Assembly (NCBI GenBank): GCA_963772335.1
Contig: CAVYXF010000004.1
Span: 1-64,000 of the forward strand
Source of the DNA: CAVYXF01 sp963772335
GTDB lineage: Bacteria > Pseudomonadota > Alphaproteobacteria > Rhizobiales > Rhodomicrobiaceae
DNA: 64,000 nucleotides
Reading direction: 5' to 3'
Shown here: positions 19,749-28,750 of the stretch, one piece after another
Layout of the letters: every line of letters begins with the position of its first letter
Numbering within the stretch: position 1 is the stretch's first letter
Translations under genes and position numbers: made by a program
Notes under the pieces: model-generated
Databases searched by the model: none
The model's input: the letters and a program-made list of their open reading frames with translations, nothing else
Told to the model about the DNA's origin: nothing

Positions 19749-21527
19749 TCACGACACCGTATAAGCCTTATACTTATCCAGCAAACGCACGGGCTTCTTC
19801 AGCGCATCGCGTCGGAACGGATCACCCAGCTCCTGCGTGACCATCAGCTCGATGATGGTCGGCTTGCCAGAAGAGGTCGCCGTCTTCACCGCGTCACCGA
19901 TCATGTCGGGGGCATCCACCTTGATGCCTTCCGCGCCCATCGATTTGGCGATCGCGGCAAAGCTCGGGTTCGTCAGGTTGGTGCCAACGAACCGATCAGC
20001 GTAGAAGTCGATCTGGTTCTTCTTTTCCGCGCCCCACTGGCCGTTGTTGAACACGACCGCCACCACGGGGATGTTCTCGCGCACGCAGGTGAGCGTTTCG
20101 CCGAAGCTCATGCCCCAGGCCCCGTCCCCGACATAGGCGATGGCCGGGCGATCGGGCATGGCGACCTTCGCGCCGATAGCGGTTGGGAAGGCATAGCCGC
20201 AATTGCCGAAGCTCATGGCGGCGAAGAACGAGTTCGGCTTCTCGAAGCGCAGATAGGAGTTCGACACCGAGCAGATATTGCCGATGTCGGTCGTGACCAT
20301 CGAATCCGCCGGCATGGCTTTTTCCAGCTCGCGCAGGGCACGGCGCGGGCTGATTGGGGAGCCTCCTTGCTGGCCCCATTCGTTCAGCTCGTTTTCCCAA
20401 GCCTCTCTTTGCGCCTTGATCTCGGCGACACGGCGGTCGCGGGTCTCATGGGCGCGGATGCCCTTATTGCTGGCCTGCAGCAGCTCCAGCATCGCGGCCG
20501 CCGCCATTTTGGCATCGCCGCAGATGCCGACATCGGTCTTTTTCACCAGGCCCACTTTCAGCGGGTTCATGTCGACCTGGATCAGCTTGGCGTTCTTCGG
20601 CCAGTAGTCGATGCCATGCTGCGGCAGTGTCCCGAATGGCCCAAGCCGGGTGCCGAGCGCGACAACCACATCGGCCTGAGCGAGCAGCTTCATCGCCGCC
20701 TTCGAGCCTTGATAGCCGATCGGGCCGGCCCAAAGCGGATGACTCCTCGGAAAGCTGTCATTGTGCAGGTAGGTGCTGATCACCGGGGCCTGAAGGTGCT
20801 CGGCGAGGCGCTTCACCTCCTCGACGCCGCCCGACATAACGATGCCGCCGCCCGACAGGATCACCGGGAACTCTGCCCCGGCGATCATCTCGGCCGCTTT
20901 TGCAAGGGCAGCCGGACCGCCGGGACCGCGGTCGATTTCGAGAGGCGCCGGGATGGTCGTTTCGAAATTGCCGTAGAACAGGTCGCGGGGAATGTTGAAC
21001 TGGGTCGGTCCGCGCTCGATCATCGCATAGTCGAAGCAGCGGCTGAGCAGCTCGGGGATGCGCGCCTGATTACCGCAATGCACCTGATATTTGGTGATCT
21101 TCTCGAAGAAGGGGAGCTGCTCGGCTTCCTGGAAGCCACCGAGCCCCTGGGTGTTGGAGCCGGTTTCCGGCGTCAGGCAGACCACGGGCGAGTGCGCCCA
21201 ATAGGCCGCGGCGATCGCAGTGACGAAATTGGTGATGCCCGGCCCGTTCTGCGCGATGCAGACGCCATGCTTGCCAGACGCCCGCGAATAGCCGTCGGCC
21301 ATATGCCCGGCGCCCTGCTCATGGGCGACGGAGATGAAGCGGATGCCGGCGGCCGGGAAAAGGTCGAGCGCATCCATGAAGGCGGAGCCGACGATGCCGA
21401 AGACGTCGGTCACGCCATGGGCGGCCAGCGTCTCGACGAAAGCCTCCGACGCCGACATGGTGGTCGGCTGCATCTGCGTAGCCAGCAGCGGCTTGCCGCC
21501 GGAGCCGGGGCGATCGATCGATGTCAT
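19749..21527 (-). CDS. xsc: Sulfoacetaldehyde acetyltransferase
   Basis: Xsc is a thiamine diphosphate enzyme that converts sulfoacetaldehyde and phosphate to acetyl phosphate and sulfite in taurine and other C2-sulfonate degradation. The 592-residue product has the glutamate site VAHEQGAGHMADGYSRASG, FGNCGYAFPTAIGAK, and the cofactor motif GDGAWGMSFGETLT ending in NNGQWGAEKKNQ, a pattern I associate with Xsc rather than acetolactate synthase. The start MTSIDRPGSGG follows a good ribosome binding site (AAGGAGAGAG). No phosphotransacetylase, taurine transporter or taurine deaminating genes are adjacent, so the gene is isolated from its usual pathway partners here. Confidence 0.93.
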   Translation of the reverse strand: MTSIDRPGSGGKPLLATQMQPTTMSASEAFVETLAAHGVTDVFGIVGSAFMDALDLFPAAGIRFISVAHEQGAGHMADGYSRASGKHGVCIAQNGPGITNFVTAIAAAYWAHSPVVCLTPETGSNTQGLGGFQEAEQLPFFEKITKYQVHCGNQARIPELLSRCFDYAMIERGPTQFNIPRDLFYGNFETTIPAPLEIDRGPGGPAALAKAAEMIAGAEFPVILSGGGIVMSGGVEEVKRLAEHLQAPVISTYLHNDSFPRSHPLWAGPIGYQGSKAAMKLLAQADVVVALGTRLGPFGTLPQHGIDYWPKNAKLIQVDMNPLKVGLVKKTDVGICGDAKMAAAAMLELLQASNKGIRAHETRDRRVAEIKAQREAWENELNEWGQQGGSPISPRRALRELEKAMPADSMVTTDIGNICSVSNSYLRFEKPNSFFAAMSFGNCGYAFPTAIGAKVAMPDRPAIAYVGDGAWGMSFGETLTCVRENIPVVAVVFNNGQWGAEKKNQIDFYADRFVGTNLTNPSFAAIAKSMGAEGIKVDAPDMIGDAVKTATSSGKPTIIELMVTQELGDPFRRDALKKPVRLLDKYKAYTVS

Positions 21528-21630
21528 GCACTCTCTCCTTGATGCCTAGCGTCTGCAAATAGCGAAGTCGCTCGGCGAGATTGCCATCATCGATCGGATG
21601 CCGTCAAAAACCTTTCGATCAAAACTCCCT

Positions 21631-21891
21631 TCAGTGCTGCTCTCTGGGGTCGCGCTTGCGCCGTACAAATTTCAGTGCTCCGGGTACGCGCGTGAGGCGC
21701 GCGACGGTGTCGATCTGCGACACCAGATTGTCGGCTTCTACACGCAGCGGACTGCGCGGGCCGGCACGGCCCAGGATCTCGCCAAGGCGGATGCGGCACT
21801 CACGCAAAGCCTCCAGCAGCGGGCGGTAGTCGAACTCCGTGGGATCAGGCTGGAGAAAAGGATCCGGTCGACCGGGGTCATCATCACTCAT
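21631..21891 (-). CDS. Uncharacterised small acidic-N-terminal protein
   Basis: I do not recognise this 86-residue protein. It starts MSDDDPGRPDPFLQPDP and has a helical middle (YRPLLEALRECRIRLGEIL) and a basic end (KFVRRKRDPREQH). A ribosome binding site CGGAG lies eight bases before the ATG, which favours it over a longer frame on the opposite strand. No signal peptide or membrane segment is seen. Confidence 0.55.
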   Translation of the reverse strand: MSDDDPGRPDPFLQPDPTEFDYRPLLEALRECRIRLGEILGRAGPRSPLRVEADNLVSQIDTVARLTRVPGALKFVRRKRDPREQH

Positions 21892-22103
21892 ACGCAGTAC
21901 TCCGATGTTCTTGATTTGTTCTTAACGGATTATGAACAAAAGATCAAGCGTCGCGGAAAGTTCCAGCCGACCTTTGCAATTCGGCTGCTTGCGCTCCAAG
22001 TTCACAACCAGAGCCGCGACTGATCGGTTATTATGCAATCCAGGATTGCAGCTAAGACAAGCCGCGGTTTGGTACAACCGCCGATCGGGGTGAGCTGATA
22101 GAG

Positions 22104-22940
22104 TCAGAGCGAAGCAGAAACGCCGTGTTCGCGCGCGGAACCCGCAAGCGCTTTTTTGCCCTTCTCGCGCTTCTCTGCCGCACACGCGCCAGCCAGCCAT
22201 AGCGACATGAAATCGCCGAGCCAACGCTTCACATGCAGGCTGTGCCGGTCATGACCGTTGATATGATCGGGCCCGGGCCGGGCACCCGGCTGGACGAAGC
22301 GATGCGCCGCCATGGTGGTCCAGCGGTAAATCATCGCAAGCGTCATCTCGGGGTGGAATTGCACACCGAACGCGCTCCCATAACGCATCGCCTGGTTCTC
22401 GAAGGCGTCGCCTTCAGCGATGCATTCGGCCCCGGAGGGCAGCTCAAATCCCTCGCAATGCCAGTGATAGACATGATCGGGCCAGGACAAGAGGCTGCGA
22501 CCGGCTTCCGTCGGGCGGATCGGATAATAACCGACCTCCACATGCCCCTCGGGATGAAAACCGACGCGCGCACCTAAATGCTTGGCGAGCATCTGCGCAC
22601 CAAGGCAAACGCCGAGATAGGGCTTCTCCTCGCGCAAAGGAACGGCAAGCCAGTCGATCTCCTGTTTGATGTAGTCGTCCGGGTCGTTGGCACTCATCGG
22701 TCCGCCGAACACCACCACACCGGCATGGTGCTCGAGCGTCTCCGGCAGCGAGCAGCCGACGCGCGGGCAGCGTACATCGAGCCGGTACCCATTGGCGCGC
22801 AGCCACTGGCCGACCTTGCCGGGGTTGCTTTCGGGACGATGCACAATAATCAGCACATCACGCGGCGCACCCGGCTCGTCCATTCGCTCGCCCCTTCTCG
22901 GCGAGGCACCTTTATTCTTTGGGAAATCAATGACGGTCAT
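22104..22940 (-). CDS. GMP synthase-like class I glutamine amidotransferase
   Basis: The 278-residue product has a class I glutamine amidotransferase fold: VVVFGGPMSANDPD, the nucleophile cysteine in YLGVCLGAQMLA, and the His-Glu pair in FGVQFHPEM. Such stand-alone domains resemble the GMP synthase amidotransferase half but act on unknown acceptors. The ATG at MTVIDFPKNKG has an AGGA site eight bases upstream; MDEPGAPRD, 57 bases later, is an alternative. It is the third gene of a tight operon after a TerB-like protein and an SDR, 11 bases behind the SDR gene. Confidence 0.87.
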   Translation of the reverse strand: MTVIDFPKNKGASPRRGERMDEPGAPRDVLIIVHRPESNPGKVGQWLRANGYRLDVRCPRVGCSLPETLEHHAGVVVFGGPMSANDPDDYIKQEIDWLAVPLREEKPYLGVCLGAQMLAKHLGARVGFHPEGHVEVGYYPIRPTEAGRSLLSWPDHVYHWHCEGFELPSGAECIAEGDAFENQAMRYGSAFGVQFHPEMTLAMIYRWTTMAAHRFVQPGARPGPDHINGHDRHSLHVKRWLGDFMSLWLAGACAAEKREKGKKALAGSAREHGVSASL

Positions 22941-22951
22941 GGAAGGCGATC

Positions 22952-23818
22952 CTAGTAACGCTGCTTTAAAAACCAGCCGATGAACGGCACCAGAAGGAAG
23001 TGTGGCAAGAATCGTACCGCAACGGCATTGAACGTTGTCACAATGCCGGGCGCGATGATGGTCCGCCAGCCCATGAAGCCGCTGTAGATGATAGGCGCCA
23101 CGCTTTTCGGGCTCGGGACTGGCTGAAGCTTCAGATAGAAGGCGTCTGCGGCGCCAACTTTCTCGTGATAGCGCGTCGCGACCGGCCCCGGGATGGCTGC
23201 GCAAATCCGCACGCCGCGCCCGGCATTCTCCTGGGCGAGCGCCTCGGTGAGCGACACGACATAGGCTTTGCTTGCGTAATAGGCTGCCTGATAAGGCCCA
23301 GGGAACAAGCCGCCGATCGAGGCGATGTTGAGTACACCGCCCTGTGCCCGCGCCAGCATGTCTGGCAGAAATCGCCGTGTCAGCGCGGTCAGCGCTCCCA
23401 TGTTCAGCCCCAGCAGTTGATGCAGCTCGCCTGTGTCTTGGTCCGTGAACGGCCCGCCAAGGCCCATTCCGGCATTGTTGATGAGGTAGTCGGGGTAGAG
23501 GCCCGACTGGTTCAAAGCCGCCTCCAATTTGGGGAGGCAATCGGGGGCGCTCAGGTCCATGCAGAGGATATGCACCTCGACTCCATAGTCGCGGCGCAGC
23601 GCTGCGGCGGCCTCTTCCAGGCGAGAGGCACTGCGCGCAATGAGCATCAGGCGATGGCCGCGCGCGGCGAATTCACTCGCCAGGGCACGCCCGATACCTT
23701 CGCTGGCACCGGTGACGATAGTGACGGGCTTGCGGCCGGCATCGGAGGGAAGAGAGGTTGGCGGGCCTGCCCGGCGGCGCATCCATCGCGCGTCGAGCCG
23801 CTGCAGCCAATTGGCCAT
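22952..23818 (-). CDS. SDR-family oxidoreductase with C-terminal hydrophobic tail
   Basis: The 288-residue short-chain dehydrogenase has TGASEGIGRALA for cofactor binding, NNAGMGLGG, NIASIGG and the catalytic YYASKAY. The C-terminus ends in a hydrophobic stretch (FLPHFLLVPFIGWFLKQRY), suggesting membrane association as in some DltE-like and steroid-type SDRs. It lies two bases after the TerB-family gene and 11 before the amidotransferase gene, so the three are almost certainly cotranscribed. The substrate is unknown. Confidence 0.9.
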   Translation of the reverse strand: MANWLQRLDARWMRRRAGPPTSLPSDAGRKPVTIVTGASEGIGRALASEFAARGHRLMLIARSASRLEEAAAALRRDYGVEVHILCMDLSAPDCLPKLEAALNQSGLYPDYLINNAGMGLGGPFTDQDTGELHQLLGLNMGALTALTRRFLPDMLARAQGGVLNIASIGGLFPGPYQAAYYASKAYVVSLTEALAQENAGRGVRICAAIPGPVATRYHEKVGAADAFYLKLQPVPSPKSVAPIIYSGFMGWRTIIAPGIVTTFNAVAVRFLPHFLLVPFIGWFLKQRY

Positions 23819-23820
23819 GC

Positions 23821-24282
23821 CTATTTCGCCTCCAATTCGGCAAGGATCACTTGCTTCAGCTGCATCCGGTCGCGGGTAGGAACGGCAAGCAGCTCCGCCG
23901 TGCGCCAGATGAGGTTATCCTCAAGCGGCCCGAGCCTGCCGTCGGCGAAAACCAATCGCCACATCATGGCGATGATCTCACGCTTGCGCTCCAAAGGCAG
24001 GCTGTCGCGGAGCACGGAGGTGAAGCGATAGATGTCGACGGCGTCCCGCTCCTCGCGCTCGGCTTTGATGATCAGCCGGTTCACCTCCTCCTGGGAAAGC
24101 TGGAAATGTTTCGCGAGCAGCGCGTGCAACTGCGCCGTTTCCAACTCGGTGATGGTGCCGTCTATCGCCATTGCATGCACGAGCAGTGCAGCGGAGGCGA
24201 CGCGCTGTTCGTCTTCGTCAAGCTCGTGATTGCCTTGCGAGCCGACAATCCGCTCGAAAAGGGATGAGAGTTCCTTCAGCAT
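23821..24282 (-). CDS. TerB-family tellurite resistance-like protein
   Basis: The 153-residue helical protein has two acidic helix pairs typical of the TerB/DjlA-like fold: AMAIDGTITELETAQLHALL and FADGRLGPLEDNLIWRTAELL. Stand-alone TerB proteins of this size are widespread in alphaproteobacteria and have no defined function; tellurite resistance should not be assumed since no other ter gene is near. It starts the operon with the SDR and amidotransferase genes and diverges from the Nudix gene. Confidence 0.87.
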   Translation of the reverse strand: MLKELSSLFERIVGSQGNHELDEDEQRVASAALLVHAMAIDGTITELETAQLHALLAKHFQLSQEEVNRLIIKAEREERDAVDIYRFTSVLRDSLPLERKREIIAMMWRLVFADGRLGPLEDNLIWRTAELLAVPTRDRMQLKQVILAELEAK

Positions 24283-24378
24283 TCTTCTACTCGCTCGCGT
24301 TCTTCATGCCGCATTCACACCATATCGGGAAGAGTGCCCCATTCGGAAAGATGCAAAAGCTTGTCCACTGCGCCCCAA

Positions 24379-24849
24379 ATGCCTAACGCCCCCTCGACTG
24401 CCGACTGTCTTCCCCGCGCAGCAGTCAGCGGGGCAATTTTCAGAGGCGAAGAGGTGCTGCTGGCACAGCGCGCACGGGCCCCGGCCCTGGGGCTGTGGAG
24501 TTTGCCTGGTGGCCATATCGAGGCGGGTGAACTCGCTGCCGAAGCACTTGCCCGGGAGCTGCGTGAGGAGGCGGGCATATCAGCACGGCTTGGCGGCGTA
24601 ACCGATGTCGTGGACGTGATCCGGCGGGATGAAGCTGGTGCCGTCAGCTTTCATCGCGTGATCGTGGTGTTTTATGGTATTTGGCTCAGCGGAGAGCCGC
24701 GAGCGGGAAGCGATGTGTCGGCCCTCCTCTGGCGGCGTCCGGCGGAAATTGCCATGCTGCAGACGACGGCAGGACTTGAGGGTGTGGTAAAGCGTGCCGC
24801 GAAACGGCTCCACTTGGACGATTTTATCTCTGGCGCATCACTCATATAG
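24379..24849 (+). CDS. Nudix hydrolase
   Basis: The 156-residue protein has an intact Nudix box, GHIEAGELAAEALARELREE followed by AGI, with all metal-binding glutamates. It starts MPNAPSTADCLPRAAVSG; an earlier in-frame ATG 45 bases upstream is possible but gives an unusual N-terminus. Such enzymes cleave nucleoside diphosphate derivatives; the substrate cannot be inferred. It lies 52 bases before the TIGR02301-type gene, an association I recall as usual in this order. Confidence 0.92.
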   Translation: MPNAPSTADCLPRAAVSGAIFRGEEVLLAQRARAPALGLWSLPGGHIEAGELAAEALARELREEAGISARLGGVTDVVDVIRRDEAGAVSFHRVIVVFYGIWLSGEPRAGSDVSALLWRRPAEIAMLQTTAGLEGVVKRAAKRLHLDDFISGASLI

Positions 24850-24901
24850 GGGTTTTTGCGGCAGGGACAATTGTGGGAATAGGCTTGCGCCGGCTGGTTG
24901 A

Positions 24902-25378
24902 ATGCCAATAGATTGCAACCATAAGTTTGGATCGAAGCGGATTTGTAGCTTCCGATTGCGGCTGCTGCCAGCTGTGCTGGTCGCGCTGCTGCTCTTCGGG
25001 ATGGATAGTGTTTATGCGCAGAATACGCAGGCTCCGCAGTCGTCGCCGAGCCAGCCGGCCATTTCAGGTGATCCCGAGGGAAAGCCCTACGATCAGCAAT
25101 TGTACCAGCTCGCGGAATTGCTGGGTGCCGTCCATTATCTTCGCGAGCTCTGCGGCGCGGAGGAAGGGCAGACCTGGCGCAATCAGATGCGCGAGCTTGT
25201 CAGCGCCGAAGGAACATCAGCACTGCGGCGGGCACAACTGGTGGACGGCTTCAACAAGGGTTACCGCGGCTATGCGCGAACCTATCGGACTTGCACGAAG
25301 CCCGCACTGGTTGCGATCGACCGCTTCCTCGACCAGGGCGCGAGCCTCACCCAGAATATGATGCAGGGCAATCGTTGA
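24902..25378 (+). CDS. TIGR02301-family exported protein
   Basis: The 158-residue product has an N-terminal signal-like hydrophobic segment (RLLPAVLVALLLFGMDSVYA) and a helical mature domain with YQLAELLGAVHYLRELCG and GYRGYARTYRTC. This matches the TIGR02301 family of Hyphomicrobiales, small predicted periplasmic proteins of unknown function with conserved cysteines. Its restriction to this order supports the taxonomic reading. The start could lie a little downstream, since the segment before the hydrophobic core is long. Confidence 0.82.
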   Translation: MPIDCNHKFGSKRICSFRLRLLPAVLVALLLFGMDSVYAQNTQAPQSSPSQPAISGDPEGKPYDQQLYQLAELLGAVHYLRELCGAEEGQTWRNQMRELVSAEGTSALRRAQLVDGFNKGYRGYARTYRTCTKPALVAIDRFLDQGASLTQNMMQGNR

Positions 25379-25498
25379 GTGCGGGCGCCCGAGCGCGCCC
25401 GCGTTAAGCACGACAGCAATGTCCAATCACGTCAAGGCAAACGCTATGCTACGGAGTGGTTGGGCGGGGCAGGCAAGTGACGTTCGGAGAGAACCCAA

Positions 25499-25774
25499 GT
25501 GTACCGAATAAGAAACGGCGGGTGGTCGCTCGATGGTGACTATGCGACCGAGGGGGAAGACCAAAAGCAGGCTGCGCTTCGCTACATCATGGAGGCGTGG
25601 CATCTGGCGCTTCACGATGGCATCGAGCCGGAAATGCTGGCCAATGCTTCTTTCTTCGCTGCGCTTTCGGATCTCGTCGCCACTTACGGCGAGGACGCCG
25701 TCGCCAAAATGGCGGAAGGCCTTTCCCAGCGCATTCACAATGGCGAATTCACGCTATATCGGGTTACCCAATAG
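25499..25774 (+). CDS. Conserved hypothetical small protein
   Basis: The 91-residue acidic, helical protein starts at GTG (MYRIRNGGWSLDGDY) with a GGAGAG site upstream. It contains ALRYIMEAWHLALHDGIE and AALSDLVATYGEDAVAKMAE. I associate the pattern with a conserved Hyphomicrobiales protein of unknown function. Its last 21 bases overlap, tail to tail, the end of the LysE-family gene. Confidence 0.72.
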   Translation: MYRIRNGGWSLDGDYATEGEDQKQAALRYIMEAWHLALHDGIEPEMLANASFFAALSDLVATYGEDAVAKMAEGLSQRIHNGEFTLYRVTQ

Positions 25775-26572
25775 AGAGCCGAGACGCCCTCTTAAGGGGA
25801 AGGGAAGCGGCGGGGCAAAAGACATCTCGGTGGTATGGCCCATCATGCCCATCACCAACTGGAAGAAAAGCAGCCCGCCGAAGGCTACCAGCACCACTCC
25901 TGCGATTTGATTGATGATTTTCAGCCGGCCCTCATTGAGCCGGCCGCGCAGCTTTTCGATCAGCTGCGAAAGTATCGCCCACCACATTAAGCTGCCGGCC
26001 ATCACCGAGAACACCAGCGTGAGCGCCTGGACGTAGTTGTGTATGCCGCCGAGCACCGAGCCGAGGCCGCCGAAGATGGCAAACAGACCCAGTATGGCGC
26101 CGGGATTGGTAATAGTCAGGAAGAAGGTCTGCGGGATAACGCCCAGATGCGGCATGATCCGCCAGATCGGCAGCCGCAAAGCCGGGCGAAAGCGCGCCGG
26201 TACACCCTCAACAATGCGGCGGAGCTGGGCGAGGCTCGTGGTTCTTTGCCGCGGGGCCAGCTTCGGCTCGGCGGTGAAGAGCCTGATGCCGAAGGCGATC
26301 ATGATAGCGCCGCCAATCAGCTGGATAGCGAATTTATGTTCGGCTAACACACCTGAAATCGCGGTAATACCGAAAGCGGCGACCGCGGCAATCAGACCAT
26401 CCGCCAGGACGGCTCCCACGCCCGCCGCAAAACCACCCCAAAAGCCTCGCTCCAGGGTTCTTTGGATACAGACGATGTTGACCGGACCGACCGGCGCAGC
26501 AATGACGACGCCGACGATCAGCCCACTCAGGACGAGCTGAGTGGTGATTATCACGGCATCAGAATGCAGCAC
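25754..26572 (-). CDS. LysE-family transporter
   Basis: The 272-residue membrane protein has about six hydrophobic segments and the LysE/RhtB signature at its N-terminus (GVVIAAPVGPVNIVCIQRTLERG). Members export amino acids or related small molecules. The central loop (residues about 115-145, LAPRQRTTSLAQLRR) is longer and more basic than in short RhtB proteins. The C-terminal tail after the last membrane segment overlaps the convergent small gene. The substrate is unknown. Confidence 0.88.
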   Translation of the reverse strand: MLHSDAVIITTQLVLSGLIVGVVIAAPVGPVNIVCIQRTLERGFWGGFAAGVGAVLADGLIAAVAAFGITAISGVLAEHKFAIQLIGGAIMIAFGIRLFTAEPKLAPRQRTTSLAQLRRIVEGVPARFRPALRLPIWRIMPHLGVIPQTFFLTITNPGAILGLFAIFGGLGSVLGGIHNYVQALTLVFSVMAGSLMWWAILSQLIEKLRGRLNEGRLKIINQIAGVVLVAFGGLLFFQLVMGMMGHTTEMSFAPPLPFPLRGRLGSLLGNPI

Positions 26573-26680
26573 CGTCGGTTGGCCCTGTCATAAGGTTGGC
26601 TCTGTGATGACTTATTCCTGCCCCGAGGTCGGTGGCTCAGCCCCCGCTAAGAAACACAACACCCCCCGGAGTTGCGCATA

Positions 26681-27307
26681 ATGCAACGCGTCCGCAACGC
26701 TTTTGTGAATCACCCCATAGCGCTCGCTGCCACATTCCTAGCCGTGGGCCTTCTACTTGTCTATGGCGTCCCCCGCCTCATCCCCGCGGTAAAAGCAGAA
26801 AAAGCCGCCGATGGAAAGGCGATCACGCTCGCCGCGGTTAATAAAAAGGTGGAAGTGCTGCGCGACATATCGCTTCTGCCTCCGCAGGTTGTAAAAATGC
26901 GCACAGCTATTCTCAGCGCCGCGGCGAGCGGCGAAATTGAAAACTTGCGCGTGCCGATCGAAATGAACGAACTGCCGCCGATGCTCGCCAATGAAAAGGT
27001 CGCCGATCCGATGGCCTATTGGAAGAAGATCTCCGGTGATGGCGAAGGCCGGGAGGTGATGGCCATTCTCATCCAGCTGTTTCGCACCGGCTTTGCCCGC
27101 AAGGCAGGCGGTACGGATGACGAAATGTATGTCTGGCCCTATTTTGCGGAAATGCCGCTCGACAAGCTCACCCCCGCCCAGGAGGTGGAGCTGCTTACGC
27201 TGGTGCCGCCGGCCCGGCTAAAGGCGATGCGTGAGAAAGGCAGGTACGACTATTTCCGTCTAGCCATTGCCCATGACGGCACGTGGCACGTTTTTATGCA
27301 GGAGTGA
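26681..27307 (+). CDS. Membrane-anchored hypothetical protein
   Basis: I do not recognise the family with certainty. The 208-residue product has one N-terminal membrane segment (IALAATFLAVGLLLVYGVP) and a mature region with ILSAAASGEIENLRVPIEMN and a C-terminal YFRLAIAHDGTWHVFM. The last phrase resembles the end of conserved Hyphomicrobiales proteins of unknown function. The ATG has GGAG nine bases upstream; a TTG nine bases earlier is possible. Confidence 0.75.
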   Translation: MQRVRNAFVNHPIALAATFLAVGLLLVYGVPRLIPAVKAEKAADGKAITLAAVNKKVEVLRDISLLPPQVVKMRTAILSAAASGEIENLRVPIEMNELPPMLANEKVADPMAYWKKISGDGEGREVMAILIQLFRTGFARKAGGTDDEMYVWPYFAEMPLDKLTPAQEVELLTLVPPARLKAMREKGRYDYFRLAIAHDGTWHVFMQE

Positions 27308-27405
27308 AGCGTCTCGCCAGCTTTCGTTGCGTATTTTTGAGGATTGCATCTACGGCTGGAACTTCGCTTCGCGCCGGCAGTTTACTCCCTCTTAGGGAGA
27401 GGACC

Positions 27406-28146
27406 ATGGGTAGATTTTCGGGGAAGCGCATCCTCATCACCGGTGGCACCAGCGGTATCGGCCTAGCCGGTGCCAAGCGCATTGTCGCAGAAGGCGGCGC
27501 GGTCGGCATTACCGGTTCCAGGCAGGAGAACCTCGAACGTGCGCGCAGCGATCTCCCGCCGGACGTCATTTTCCTGCGCAATGACTCAGCCAATCCCGAA
27601 GCCGCTCATGAGCTTGCCAAAGAGGCAAAGCGGATGGGCGGGCTGGATGGTCTGTGGCTCAATGCGGGCTACGCAGCAGTTGCCGCAATCGATGAGATTG
27701 ACGCGGACTTCTTTGACAGCATGATGCAAGTCAATGTGCGCGGGCCTAGTCTGCAGATGGCGCAGCTTGCCGGTGTGCTGAACCGCGGCGCCTCTATTGT
27801 CCTCACGTCCTCGACCTCGGCCTATGAACATGCCCCGATGGCGAGCGTCTACGCGGCCACGAAAGGCGCGATGGTATCGATGGCGCGCTGCTGGGCCGCC
27901 GCCCTGGCCGAACGCTCCATCCGGGTGAACGTCCTCGTTCCCGGTCCGATCGATACCAGTTTCCGGGACTTCATGACGCCCGATTTCAGAGAACAATTCG
28001 AAGAGGATGTCGTTGCCCGTGTGCCGCTCGGCCGCATCGGCTCGGCTGACGAAGCCGCCGCTGTTGCGCTTTTCTTGCTGTCTGATGAATCGTCCTATGT
28101 CACCGGCAGCCAGTATGCTGTCGATGGCGGCCTGACGATGCGCTGA
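27406..28146 (+). CDS. SDR-family oxidoreductase
   Basis: The 246-residue short-chain dehydrogenase shows TGGTSGIGLAGAK, NAGYAAVA, the serine in VLTSSTSAY and the YxxxK motif in VYAATKGAM, ending GSQYAVDGGLTMR. The start MGRFSGKRILITG follows an AGGGAGAGGA ribosome binding site and is preferred over a longer frame upstream. It lies 98 bases after the membrane-anchored hypothetical gene and is convergent with the DCC-family gene. The substrate is not evident. Confidence 0.9.
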   Translation: MGRFSGKRILITGGTSGIGLAGAKRIVAEGGAVGITGSRQENLERARSDLPPDVIFLRNDSANPEAAHELAKEAKRMGGLDGLWLNAGYAAVAAIDEIDADFFDSMMQVNVRGPSLQMAQLAGVLNRGASIVLTSSTSAYEHAPMASVYAATKGAMVSMARCWAAALAERSIRVNVLVPGPIDTSFRDFMTPDFREQFEEDVVARVPLGRIGSADEAAAVALFLLSDESSYVTGSQYAVDGGLTMR

Positions 28147-28175
28147 CCCTTTTCGCCGTCCCGCCCGTACCGTTT

Positions 28176-28637
28176 TCATGTCAGCAGACGCCGCCTCAGG
28201 GCTGGGTCAGGCATGGCGCACATGCTGGTGCGGCCGAAGAGGCTGTAGCGGTTTCGCGCCAAACGCCGGTAGAGCCAGTCTTGAGCCGGCCGTGGCAGAA
28301 TTGCGAGCGGGCACAGGAGATGCCCCCAACCGCCGAGTCGCCGGCCCGCGCGGATCATCCCATCGATCGAGGTGTAGGCCTTGCCGTCCACCAGATAGAG
28401 CCAGCTATCCGGGTCTAAGGGATCGAGGCCATAATGCTTAAGGACGCTGCGCCCGATCGGCGACTGGACCGGACAGATGCGGAATTCGCCGGCGCGGTCC
28501 AGTCTCGCGAGAAGCCTGGCGCTGTGCGTGCAGAGCACGCATTCTCCGTCGATAAAGACGATGGGACCACCATCGTCGAACGCCGGCACCACGCCGTCGC
28601 GGCGATAGGAGTAGGCGTCGCGCGGCGTGAGCTTCAT
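28176..28637 (-). CDS. DCC-family thiol-disulfide oxidoreductase-like protein
   Basis: The 153-residue protein carries the family start IVFIDGECVLCTHSARLL, with the CxxC pair ECVLC, and the downstream FRICPVQSPIG and WLYLVDGKAYTSIDGMI. DCC proteins are thioredoxin-like and of uncertain role. I start at MKLTPRDAYSY, which has AAAGG just upstream and leaves about 110 bases to the divergent aminotransferase gene; a longer frame exists but runs into that gene. Confidence 0.88.
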   Translation of the reverse strand: MKLTPRDAYSYRRDGVVPAFDDGGPIVFIDGECVLCTHSARLLARLDRAGEFRICPVQSPIGRSVLKHYGLDPLDPDSWLYLVDGKAYTSIDGMIRAGRRLGGWGHLLCPLAILPRPAQDWLYRRLARNRYSLFGRTSMCAMPDPALRRRLLT

Positions 28638-28750
28638 GGCCTTTCCTTTTGCGTTGACCTCTCCGGCAAAGCTATCCTCCGCGCAGACGGGGCCGCACGC
28701 AACGGACTTCGTAGCCGCAGTGCGAGCACCCGCATCCCGAAGGAGCAAGC

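Noticed and set aside
21598..22023. 141-codon plus-strand frame opposite the small gene before xsc
   Set aside because: It has no clear ribosome binding site or recognisable features, and the 86-codon minus-strand frame has a good one.
23821..24282. Tellurite resistance function for the TerB-like gene
   Set aside because: No terACDEZ or tehAB genes are nearby, and lone TerB-fold proteins are common without that phenotype.
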